Made by a program: the position numbers and the translations under genes
Assembly (NCBI GenBank): GCA_910577995.1
Contig: CAJTND010000020.1
Coordinates: 1 to 22,273 of the forward strand
Reading direction: 5' to 3'
DNA: 22,273 nucleotides
Source: an uncultured Christensenella sp.
Lineage (GTDB): Bacteria; Bacillota; Clostridia; Christensenellales; Pumilibacteraceae
Shown: one piece after another, positions 5,901 through 12,257 of the stretch
How the letters are laid out: each line of letters opens with the position of its first letter
Numbering within the stretch: position 1 is the first letter of the stretch
The notes under the pieces: model-generated
Seen by the model: only the letters and a program-made list of their open reading frames with translations
Database searches by the model: none
Told to the model about the DNA's origin: nothing

Positions 5901-7094
5901 CTACTTGCCGTCCCCGCTCTTTTTCGCGCCGCCTTGCGCCTTGCCGCCGGGCTTTTCCGCTTTGCCTTGCGGCGGCTTCTTGTCCTTGCCCGAAGCAGTC
6001 TTTTCCGCCGCGGTCTTTTTCTTGCCGCTCTCCGACGGCTTGCCGCCCTTGCTCTTTTCGGTCTTGCCGTCCTTCTTGCCGCTCGGCTTGCCGTCCTTCT
6101 TGCCGCTCGGCTTGTCGGACTTTTTCTTTTCCGGCGGCGCGACGGGCGCATAGTTAGGCACGGACGCGGCGAGGTCGACGGGAACCGCGTTTTCCGCACC
6201 GGTAGCGACGAGGATAAGATACCCTTCCTTTACGCCGCAGTCGCTAATGAGGATATTATCGAGCTTGAACCGTTTGAGCAGCTCTTTGAGTATGAGCGCG
6301 GCAACGGGCAGAACGTTGATCTTCTCCGGCGCGGCTTTCATGATGAGCCGCGTGCGGTCGGGCGACGTCAACAGGAAATCGACGAACTGCTTATACACGT
6401 CGTAGCGGAACTCGCCGCCGAGCCGCATCTTGTCGCAATACTCGCGGTACACCGCGTCGATCGCGTCGTTTATCGACCCGACGAGCACCGCCGTGGAAAA
6501 GTCCTTCTTCTTGGGCACGCCCGCGTCGTCGCACTTTTTCCGCAGGAATTTTTTTATCTGCTTGGCTTCGTCCTTGGTCGGATAGATATCGCTAACATAC
6601 TTGTTGCGCAGTTTGAGCGGACCGAAATCCAGGCATATCATCTCGCTCCTGCGCTCCTTGAAGAAATCGCAAAGCTCGACGCTGCCGCCGCCCACGTCTA
6701 TCAAAACGACTCGGTCGTAAGCGGAATACTTGCGGTTGGAAACGAGATCGCAGTATGCCTCGGTCTTGCCGTCGAGGTGGTTTATGACGATGCCCGTGCG
6801 CATGCGCACCTTTTCCGCGACCTCGGCGAGGTTGTCGACGTTGCGGAGCGCCGCGGTGGAAATGACGTAGCATTCGTCCGCGCCCATCGCCTTGACCGTC
6901 GACCGCGCGGAGATCAGCGCGTCGATTATCTTCTCGATGCCGCGCGCGGAGATCCCGCGCCCGTCCATGTACTCGGTTATCGCGATGTTGGCGCGATCCT
7001 TGTACACCGTTTCGAAAATGCCCGTTGTCTTGTCGCCCTCGGCGATGACGGTCGACACGCCCGTAGAGCTGAGGTCGATGACGGAAAGCTTCAT
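5901..7094 (-). CDS. Ppx/GppA-family phosphatase with lysine-rich C-terminal tail
   Basis: Members of this actin/Hsp70-like ASKHA family hydrolyse polyphosphate or pppGpp. Residues 1-300 hold the family core: VIDLSSTGVS near the N-terminus (phosphate-1 loop, but with Ser where Gly is usual in DxGSxS), STAALRNVDN (79-88), the phosphate-2 loop DVGGGSVEL (133-141), and GVKEGYLI (287-294). The extra C-terminal HD-like domains of E. coli Ppx are absent. Residues about 321-397 are a disordered-looking basic tail, with 26 lysines in 77 residues and two exact 8-residue repeats KPSGKKDG encoded by a 24-bp tandem repeat (6067-6114). AAGGAG precedes the ATG. It is directly upstream of ppk, which favours exopolyphosphatase over pppGpp phosphatase activity, but this is inference. 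Confidence 0.88.
   Translation of the reverse strand: MKLSVIDLSSTGVSTVIAEGDKTTGIFETVYKDRANIAITEYMDGRGISARGIEKIIDALISARSTVKAMGADECYVISTAALRNVDNLAEVAEKVRMRTGIVINHLDGKTEAYCDLVSNRKYSAYDRVVLIDVGGGSVELCDFFKERRSEMICLDFGPLKLRNKYVSDIYPTKDEAKQIKKFLRKKCDDAGVPKKKDFSTAVLVGSINDAIDAVYREYCDKMRLGGEFRYDVYKQFVDFLLTSPDRTRLIMKAAPEKINVLPVAALILKELLKRFKLDNILISDCGVKEGYLILVATGAENAVPVDLAASVPNYAPVAPPEKKKSDKPSGKKDGKPSGKKDGKTEKSKGGKPSESGKKKTAAEKTASGKDKKPPQGKAEKPGGKAQGGAKKSGDGK
6067..6114. repeat. Two exact 24-bp tandem repeats in the phosphatase tail
   Basis: Bases 6067-6090 and 6091-6114 are identical. On the minus strand each encodes eight residues, KPSGKKDG. Such in-frame repeats are prone to expansion and contraction by slippage, so tail length may vary between strains. 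Confidence 0.85.
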
Positions 7095-7217
7095 GATATT
7101 CTCCTTGATCTTAACTGTCGTAAGTCCGCGCGCTTTGCACGGAAGATAACATAAGTGTAAAAGTGCGCATACATTCGTCCGCGCGTCGCAAGCATAGATA
7201 TATGCTCGGCACAGCCG
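7095..7217. other. Intergenic gap between pfk and the Ppx/GppA gene
   Basis: This 123-nt stretch holds a small inverted repeat (AGCATA/TATGCT around TATC, about 7191-7206) with no T-run after it on the minus strand, so it is not a clear terminator. No convincing -35/-10 pair was seen for the downstream gene, which leaves read-through from the phosphofructokinase promoter possible. Confidence 0.4.
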
Positions 7218-8282
7218 CTAACGTCCCATATAAATGCCGATGCTCTCGGCGGTCAGCACTTCCTGCGCGTCGGGCGGAACGAGCTTCGCCTTGCCCGCGA
7301 TATCGGCAAGCGCGTTGTAAGTGACCTTGCCGTTGACCATGGCGACGGTCACGCCGAACCTGCCCTCCTTGACGAGCCTGCCCGCAAAGCTCCCGAACTC
7401 GGTCGACAGCACGCGGTCGTAAGCCGACGGACTGCCGCCGCGCTGGATATGCCCGGGCACGACGACGCGCGTTTCAACGCCCGCTTTTTCGGCGATGTGC
7501 TTAGCGAGCGCCGCCGTCGCGGTAACGTCGCCGCCGCGTTTTTCAAGCCGCTCGCGCTTTTTCATCTTGCTCTCTTCTATTGTCATCGCGCCCTCGGCGA
7601 TGGCGATTATGCAAAACGCCTTCCCCGCATCCGCCTTTTTCTCGATGACCTTTGCCACCTTGTCCGCCGAGAACGGTATCTCGGGTATCAAGATCACGTC
7701 CGCGCCGCCGCCGAGCCCCGCATACAGCGTGAGCCAGCCCGCCTTGTTGCCCATAAGCTCTACGAGCATCGTCCTGCCGTGGCTCGCCGCCGTCGAATGG
7801 ATGCGGTCGATACACTCGGTCGCTATGTCCACCGCCGAATGGAATCCGAAAGTAACGTCGGTGCCCCAAATATCGTTGTCTATCGTCTTGGGCAGTCCGA
7901 TGACATTACAGCCCTCGGCGGAGAGCAGCGCGGCGGTCTTGTGCGTGCCCGCGCCGCCGAGCGTCAACAGACAGTCGAGCCCCATCTTTTTATAGTTCTG
8001 TTTCATGAGGTCGAGCCGCGTGACGCTGTTATCGTCCTCGACGGTCATCAGCTTGAACGGCTGACGGCTCGTGCCGAGTATCGTTCCGCCGACGTTGAGT
8101 ATGCCGACGAAATCCTGCTCCTTCATCAAGCGGAACTCGTTGTGGATAAGCCCGCCGTACCCGTCGGCAATGCCGACGAGCTGAACGTTCTTGATATTCT
8201 CGTAAGCGTACTTGGCAAAACCGCGTATAACGGCGTTAAGTCCCGGGCAATCCCCGCCCGACGTGAGTATGCCTATCTTCAC
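7218..8282 (-). CDS. pfkA: 6-phosphofructokinase (ATP or PPi donor unresolved)
   Basis: The enzyme phosphorylates fructose 6-phosphate to the 1,6-bisphosphate, committing sugar to glycolysis. The preferred start is GTG at 8282, giving 354 residues beginning MKIGILTSGGDCPGLN with GGAGGT 8 nt upstream; upstream in-frame ATGs at 8297 and 8345 fall at or inside the promoter and leader. Motifs: SGGDCPGLN (8-16), donor-site GGAGTH (109-114), catalytic PKTIDND with Asp135, MLVELMG, and the C-terminal signature GHIQRGGSPSAYDR. Donor residues are mixed: Gly112 (E. coli position 104) is ATP-like, while Lys132 (position 124) is PPi-like. Position 103, normally Asp or Asn, is Ala111. It has its own strong promoter, divergent from a flavin-reductase-fold gene. 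Confidence 0.93.
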   Translation of the reverse strand: MKIGILTSGGDCPGLNAVIRGFAKYAYENIKNVQLVGIADGYGGLIHNEFRLMKEQDFVGILNVGGTILGTSRQPFKLMTVEDDNSVTRLDLMKQNYKKMGLDCLLTLGGAGTHKTAALLSAEGCNVIGLPKTIDNDIWGTDVTFGFHSAVDIATECIDRIHSTAASHGRTMLVELMGNKAGWLTLYAGLGGGADVILIPEIPFSADKVAKVIEKKADAGKAFCIIAIAEGAMTIEESKMKKRERLEKRGGDVTATAALAKHIAEKAGVETRVVVPGHIQRGGSPSAYDRVLSTEFGSFAGRLVKEGRFGVTVAMVNGKVTYNALADIAGKAKLVPPDAQEVLTAESIGIYMGR

Positions 8283-8316
8283 GATCCCGACCTCCATCGA
8301 AAACTCATATAAATAT

Positions 8317-8345
8317 AGTATATCATCTTTGATATAATTAGTCAA
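8317..8345 (-). promoter_or_regulatory. SigA-type promoter of pfkA
   Basis: Minus-strand -35 TTGACT (8340-8345), 17-bp spacer, -10 TATACT (8317-8322). The transcript would start near 8310, about 28 nt before the GTG start codon. This rules out the most upstream ATG (8345) as the start codon. Confidence 0.85.
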
Positions 8346-8418
8346 TTATATGCAAAAATCTGCCGCCGTCCGCGGACAAATTTTTTTACACGATAGACGG
8401 TAAAATCCCGAAAAAGTA

Positions 8419-8447
8419 TTGAAATCGCGCCGCGTATGTGCTATAAT
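8419..8447 (+). promoter_or_regulatory. SigA-type promoter of the flavin-reductase-fold gene
   Basis: Plus-strand -35 TTGAAA (8419-8424), 17-bp spacer, -10 TATAAT (8442-8447), about 31 nt before the ATG. It is divergent from the pfkA promoter; about 74 bp separate the two -35 boxes. Confidence 0.85.
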
Positions 8448-8478
8448 CCGAATATACGAATAGCGCGAGGGATAAAGC

Positions 8479-8967
8479 ATGAGCGAGCTGTCGGCAAAAG
8501 ACCAAACACTACTGACAAACACACTGCACGAAACGGGCGTTTTCGTCACGTGCGGGCTGGAAACGCCCAATATCATGGTCACGCATTGGGGCGCGCTCGG
8601 CACGTTCTGGGGACGCGACGTCTTTATCCTGCCGATACGCAGTTGCAAGTATTCCTATCAAATAGTGACCAAGTCCAAAAGCTTCGCACTCAACGTTCCG
8701 ACGCGCGACATGCGCACCGAAATATCGCTGTGCGACACGCTAAGCGGCTTGAAGTGCAATAAGTTCGAAACGCTCGGGCTTCACCCCAAACGCGCGCGCG
8801 GCATCGACGCGTATATACTCGGCGAATGCGGGCTGATAGTCGAATGTAAGACCGTCGCCGTCATCAGCCCCGAAAACATCGAACAGCAGGTCGAAGGGCT
8901 GATATCCTCCAAACGTCCGCATACGCTGTTCGTCGGCGAGATATCCGACGCCTACCGCCTGAAATAG
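8479..8967 (+). CDS. Flavin reductase-like, FMN-binding domain protein
   Basis: The 162-residue product resembles the small split-barrel flavoproteins of the flavin reductase (DIM6/NtaB) family. Typical features are N-terminal GVFVTCG...NIMVTHWGALGTFWGRDVFILPIR (about 20-54), where FMN contacts are made, then YSYQIVTKSKSFALNVP (about 58-75), and a C-terminal strand set ending HTLFVGEISDAYR. The start follows GAGGG at about 9 nt. It is a single-gene unit between its own promoter and a bidirectional terminator. In vivo substrate cannot be told: relatives include NAD(P)H:flavin reductases and FMN-binding proteins without known reaction. No transmembrane segment or signal peptide is seen. Confidence 0.85.
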   Translation: MSELSAKDQTLLTNTLHETGVFVTCGLETPNIMVTHWGALGTFWGRDVFILPIRSCKYSYQIVTKSKSFALNVPTRDMRTEISLCDTLSGLKCNKFETLGLHPKRARGIDAYILGECGLIVECKTVAVISPENIEQQVEGLISSKRPHTLFVGEISDAYRLK

Positions 8968-8983
8968 ATCTTACGCAAAATCA

Positions 8984-9008
8984 AAAAGCCGACCGCCATC
9001 GGCTTTTA
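8984..9008. terminator. Bidirectional terminator between convergent genes
   Basis: AAAAGCCGA (8984-8992) pairs with TCGGCTTTT (8999-9007) around a 6-nt loop, with T-rich tracts on both strands. It would end both the flavin-reductase-fold gene (plus) and the cyclophilin gene (minus). Confidence 0.88.
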
Positions 9009-9025
9009 TTGTTTTCTTATGCCCG

Positions 9026-9547
9026 TCAGCCTATCGTGACGGTCTTGATGACTATCGGGTCGAACGGCACGTCGGAGAAATACTGCCATTTGCCGGTCTT
9101 GGCTTTGCCGAGCGCGACAGCCGTCTTTACGCTCTCCGCGTCGGCGCAACGTCCGAACGCGGCGTAATCGCCGTCGAGGAAATGCGCGTCCGCCACGCAG
9201 ATGAAGAACTGCGACGACGCGCTGTTCGGGTCGGGAGTACGCGCCATGGATATAACGCCTTTGTCGTGCTTGATCGGGTTATTTACGCCGTTTTTTGCGA
9301 ACTCGCCCTTGATGTTGCTCGCGCCCTTTTGGATAAGCCCCTTGCGCTCGTCGAACACGAATCCGCCGCCCTGTATCATGAACCCGTCGATAACGCGGTG
9401 GAAGCACAGCCCGTCGTAGAAATGCGCCTTGCACAGCTCGACGAAGTTGGCGACTGTTATCGGCGCGGCGTCGGGATAAAGCTCGAGAGCTATGGTCTTG
9501 CCGTCGGTAAATTCTATGGCGGCAAGTATCTTATTGACATTTTCCAT
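9026..9547 (-). CDS. Cyclophilin-type peptidyl-prolyl cis-trans isomerase
   Basis: The enzyme speeds cis-trans isomerisation of Xaa-Pro bonds during folding. The 173-residue product has no signal peptide, so it is likely cytoplasmic. Active-site features are FHRVIDGFMIQGGG (49-62, catalytic Arg51, Phe56, Gln59), ARTPDPNSASSQFFI (102-116) and HFLDGDYAAFGR (122-133); the position that is Trp in human CypA is Phe here, as in many bacterial enzymes, which usually lowers cyclosporin binding. AAGGAGAT lies 10 nt before the ATG. Although it follows dus on the same strand, it has its own strong promoter overlapping the dus stop codon. Confidence 0.95.
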   Translation of the reverse strand: MENVNKILAAIEFTDGKTIALELYPDAAPITVANFVELCKAHFYDGLCFHRVIDGFMIQGGGFVFDERKGLIQKGASNIKGEFAKNGVNNPIKHDKGVISMARTPDPNSASSQFFICVADAHFLDGDYAAFGRCADAESVKTAVALGKAKTGKWQYFSDVPFDPIVIKTVTIG

Positions 9548-9578
9548 GGTCGGTATCTCCTTATGTGTTGTTTGTTAT

Positions 9579-9607
9579 ATTTTAACCTCGCGCGGCGAAT
9601 TTGTCAA
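9579..9607 (-). promoter_or_regulatory. SigA-type promoter of the cyclophilin gene, overlapping the end of dus
   Basis: Minus-strand -35 TTGACA (9602-9607), 17-bp spacer, -10 TAAAAT (9579-9584). The dus TAA stop (9582-9584) forms the first half of the -10 box, and the -35 lies inside the last codons of dus. Confidence 0.82.
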
Positions 9608-10490
9608 GCGCGGAAAACACATCGTCCGCCGTCGTTGCGGCGTTGACCGCGGCGCGAAGTGCCTTGCCGCCGTCCGCGCCCTTGAAGTAATGGACGAAAA
9701 ACTTACGCGCCTGATTGACCGCGTACCTGTCGTCGAAGTATTTGACGAGCAGGCGCATATGCTCGCGCGCGACCGTTTCGGGCGGCACGCTGCCGCCGCA
9801 GAATATCGCTGGGTCGCCGAGCGCGGCGCGCCCCACCGCAACGGCGGAAAAGCTGCCGAGCCGTTCGGAAATATTGCCGCGGTCCACGTCGCCGCTCAGC
9901 ACAACGGGCACGGGCAGTCTGTCGAGCGCCTTTACCGCGTCGGTATCGCAGACGCCCGTATACCGCTGTTCGGCATACCTTCCGTGCACTGTCACCGCCG
10001 CCGCGCCCGCCTCGACCACGCGCTCTAAAAGCCGCGCCGCGGTGTTCTCGCCGTTGCGCCTGCCCAGCCGCGTCTTGACGGTGACGGGCTTGCCCGTCGC
10101 GCGAATGAGCGCGCGCACTATCGCCGCCGCTTTGTCCGGCGCGTCCAACAGCGCCGAGCCGTCGCCGTTCTTGACTATCTTGGGCATCGGACAGCCCATG
10201 TTTATATCTATCATATCGCAGTCGAGCTTGTCCGCGACCCGCGCGAAATCATCGGGCTCGCTGCCGAACAGCTGTATGCACGACGGCTTTTCGCTGTCCG
10301 CCAACCGCATCAGCGGTGCGGTGTTGACGCTGCCGTACATCAGCCCGCGGACGGATACCATCTCGCTGACGGTAAGCCCCGCACCGTAACTTTTGCACAG
10401 CTCGCGGAACGCGATATCGGTATAGCCCGCCATAGGCGCGAGCCACACCGCGCCGACCTTGTATCCGCCTATATCGACGGTACGCGTCAC
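9582..10490 (-). CDS. dus: tRNA-dihydrouridine synthase
   Basis: This FMN enzyme reduces specific uridines in tRNA to dihydrouridine using NADPH. The chosen start is GTG at 10490, overlapping the MazG stop by 4 nt (GTGA), giving 302 residues starting MTRTVDIGGYKVGAVWLAPM; a GTG at 10517 is an alternative with no better binding site. TIM-barrel motifs appear in order: APMAGYTD (FMN site), IDINMGCPMPKIVKNGDGSALL with the catalytic Cys (about 100), VKTRLG, VHGRYAEQRYTG, VVLSGDV, and GRAALGDPAIF. The C-terminal helical tRNA-binding domain is present. Which Dus subfamily it belongs to (A, B or C type) was not resolved. Confidence 0.93.
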   Translation of the reverse strand: MTRTVDIGGYKVGAVWLAPMAGYTDIAFRELCKSYGAGLTVSEMVSVRGLMYGSVNTAPLMRLADSEKPSCIQLFGSEPDDFARVADKLDCDMIDINMGCPMPKIVKNGDGSALLDAPDKAAAIVRALIRATGKPVTVKTRLGRRNGENTAARLLERVVEAGAAAVTVHGRYAEQRYTGVCDTDAVKALDRLPVPVVLSGDVDRGNISERLGSFSAVAVGRAALGDPAIFCGGSVPPETVAREHMRLLVKYFDDRYAVNQARKFFVHYFKGADGGKALRAAVNAATTADDVFSALDKFAARG

Positions 10491-11365
10491 AGGTCGTTCA
10501 CGGTCGCTTCGACCCACTTATTGAGTTCGACCTCCGCATCCTTGCCGAGCTCGGACATCAGCCCTACTATCGCCGCGACCGCCGCGGTATAATCCTTTTT
10601 GGACAGCGCGGCAAACATATCGCGCTCGGGATCGGGCGGAAGCGCGCGCGCCTTTTTTATCTTCTTGTAAGCCTTTTGGCAGCGCAGGAGCGCGGGGAAC
10701 TCGCTCGGCAGGCGTTTGAGCTGATCCTTAACGCCGGCGTAGCTCTTTTCCTTGGCTTTGTTCGCATCCCAAAACGCGAGCGCGTCCTCCGAGTCCGCCG
10801 CCTTGTCGTCGCCGAATATGAACGTGTGGCGGCTTATCAGCTTTTTGCACAGCCCGTCGCATACGTCGTTGAAATCGAACTCGCCGTCGCGCCGCGCTAT
10901 CGCCGACTGCAACAGCGACTGCAAAAACACGTCGCCGAATTCCTCCTGCATGTTCTCGAGGTCGGCTTTGTCGATAGCGTCGACCGCCTCGTAAGCCTCT
11001 TCTATCATATTGACGCGAATGCTCTCGTGCGTCTGCACGCTGTCCCACGGACAGCCGCCCGGCTTTTGCATGAGCCTGTCTATGACGCGCGCCGCATCGA
11101 CGGCGTTATATCTCTTTTTGTCGAACTCGGGCTGAGCCTCGACCGTTATATCGTCCGCTCCGCCGAGCGCCGCGAGCTTAGCGCGCTTGCCGTCGGCGAC
11201 GACGGACAGCTCCTCGCCGTACAGCTTGACGAGCTTGGTCTTTACCTCGTCGAACACGCCCGACGCGCCGTACACGCGCAGTTCGATCGTCGTATCGACG
11301 AAAGGCGTCGAGATGAGCTTCTCGCCGCTCAATACAGTCATATCTTTCTTTTCGTTTTTCGCCAT
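10487..11365 (-). CDS. mazG: MazG-family nucleoside triphosphate pyrophosphohydrolase with an extra N-terminal domain
   Basis: MazG-type enzymes cleave NTPs or dNTPs to the monophosphate and PPi, and can remove damaged nucleotides. The ATG at 11365 is chosen because CGGAGAA lies about 8 nt upstream and it sits 27 nt after a -10 box; the product is 292 residues. The MazG core begins at about 94 with the signature LMQKPGGCPWDSVQTHES, followed by the metal-binding NMIEEAYEAVDAID (about 119-132) and EEFGDVFLQ (141-149). Residues 1-90 form an additional small domain of predicted strands and helices, different from the tetrapyrrole methylase domain seen in YabN-type relatives. The stop overlaps the start of dus by 4 nt. 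Confidence 0.9.
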   Translation of the reverse strand: MAKNEKKDMTVLSGEKLISTPFVDTTIELRVYGASGVFDEVKTKLVKLYGEELSVVADGKRAKLAALGGADDITVEAQPEFDKKRYNAVDAARVIDRLMQKPGGCPWDSVQTHESIRVNMIEEAYEAVDAIDKADLENMQEEFGDVFLQSLLQSAIARRDGEFDFNDVCDGLCKKLISRHTFIFGDDKAADSEDALAFWDANKAKEKSYAGVKDQLKRLPSEFPALLRCQKAYKKIKKARALPPDPERDMFAALSKKDYTAAVAAIVGLMSELGKDAEVELNKWVEATVNDL

Positions 11366-11391
11366 GATGTTCTCCGTTTCGGATATGTATG

Positions 11392-11420
11392 ATTTTACCC
11401 GATTCCTCCGCAAAAGTCAA
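11392..11420 (-). promoter_or_regulatory. SigA-type promoter of mazG-dus
   Basis: Minus-strand -35 TTGACT (11415-11420), 17-bp spacer, -10 TAAAAT (11392-11397), giving a leader of about 20 nt with a normal ribosome binding site. Confidence 0.85.
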
Positions 11421-11426
11421 GCAAAG

Positions 11427-11450
11427 GAAAAAGCGGCGTTATGCCGCCGC
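11427..11450 (-). terminator. Terminator after the GNAT gene
   Basis: On the minus strand a GCGGCG/CGCCGC stem (11445-11450 with 11433-11438) with a 6-nt loop is followed by TTTTT. It begins directly after the acetyltransferase stop codon and separates that gene from the mazG promoter. Confidence 0.82.
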
Positions 11451-11451
11451 G

Positions 11452-12162
11452 TTATTTTCCGCACAGTGCGCGCACTCTGTCCGTATGCGTCCAGAAAGTA
11501 TAGCCGCGCGCCGCGGTCATTCCGAGTTTTTGCTGTAAAGCGACGGACGGCGCGTTATCCTCGTACACGTCGCAAAGGGGCACTCGCCCTTCGAGCATGA
11601 CGAGCGTTATCATCGCGCATTCGAGCGCCTCGCCGAAACCGCGCCTACGGAACCCGTCGAGCACGGTGAGCATGCCCATGCTCCCGTCGGAGTGCCGACC
11701 GATGAACCCGGCGAGTTTGCCGTCGTCGAGCGCGCCGAGCACGGCATGCGCGAGCATAATCTTGCGCATATCCTCGACGGTATACGATCCGCCGCGGCAC
11801 GAGTAATGCCCGAGCAGCGTTTCGGCAAGCGTCGGCGCGAGCTTGCGTATATCCACGCCGCCGCACGCGCATGTCGGCGGCAGTCCGCCGAGCCAAGCGA
11901 AGCTCTTGCATGCGTCCGCCTCAAACCCGAGAAGCTCCGGCGCGTTCTTCGGCATGTTCGTCAAGCACAGCTCGCCGGATATGCCGAGCCGCGCGGCGTA
12001 GTCGATAAGATCGGTCGGCTCGGCGAAAGCGCATTTGTACAGTCCGCCGAGCCGCGCGACGGCGGCGCGCCCGTCATGGAGCAAAAGCTCCGCGCCCTCG
12101 TGCTCCGTCACGTCGAATATTATCCCGCGCTCTACCGCGAGCTCTTTCCCGTCAAGCAACAT
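11452..12162 (-). CDS. GNAT-family N-acetyltransferase
   Basis: The 236-residue product is a two-part GNAT protein: an N-terminal region (about 1-125) containing a cysteine-rich stretch (C97, C99, C122), and a C-terminal acetyl-CoA domain. The acyl-CoA loop is MLTVLDGFRRRGFGEALE (about 164-181, with RRRGFG), and CDVYEDNAPSVALQQKLGM (about 197-215) is the usual closing motif. The substrate is unknown; the extended N-terminal half resembles FR47-like GNATs that act on small molecules or amino acids. No ribosome binding site lies close to the ATG: the only GGAG is 12 nt away and inside the promoter spacer, which with the promoter position suggests a leaderless mRNA. It is transcribed alone, ending at its own terminator. 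Confidence 0.85.
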   Translation of the reverse strand: MLLDGKELAVERGIIFDVTEHEGAELLLHDGRAAVARLGGLYKCAFAEPTDLIDYAARLGISGELCLTNMPKNAPELLGFEADACKSFAWLGGLPPTCACGGVDIRKLAPTLAETLLGHYSCRGGSYTVEDMRKIMLAHAVLGALDDGKLAGFIGRHSDGSMGMLTVLDGFRRRGFGEALECAMITLVMLEGRVPLCDVYEDNAPSVALQQKLGMTAARGYTFWTHTDRVRALCGK

Positions 12163-12168
12163 AATGAT

Positions 12169-12197
12169 ATGATACTCCGTGCGCGCGCCGTTGTCAA
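12169..12197 (-). promoter_or_regulatory. SigA-type promoter abutting the GNAT start codon
   Basis: Minus-strand -35 TTGACA (12192-12197), 17-bp spacer, -10 TATCAT (12169-12174). Only six bases separate the -10 box from the ATG, so the predicted transcription start is the A of the start codon. Confidence 0.78.
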
Positions 12198-12203
12198 GTC
12201 CCG

Positions 12204-12235
12204 AAAAACAAAAGGACGGGGCTTGTGCTCCGTCC
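12204..12235 (-). terminator. Terminator after the coiled-coil membrane protein gene
   Basis: On the minus strand GGACGG (12230-12235) pairs with CCGTCC (12214-12219), with an inner GC/GC pair closing the loop, followed by TTTTGTTTTT. It lies 22 nt downstream of the stop codon. Confidence 0.85.
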
Positions 12236-12257
12236 GATCCGTTTGGATACTGTTTTA

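Noticed and set aside
5892..7154. Long plus-strand frame opposite the Ppx/GppA gene
   Set aside because: Shadow frame; the minus-strand product carries the Ppx/GppA motifs and a proper ribosome binding site.
8283..8345. Upstream ATG starts for phosphofructokinase
   Set aside because: The ATG at 8345 is inside the -35 box, and the ATG at 8297 overlaps the Shine-Dalgarno sequence; GTG 8282 gives the canonical MKIGILTSGGD start.
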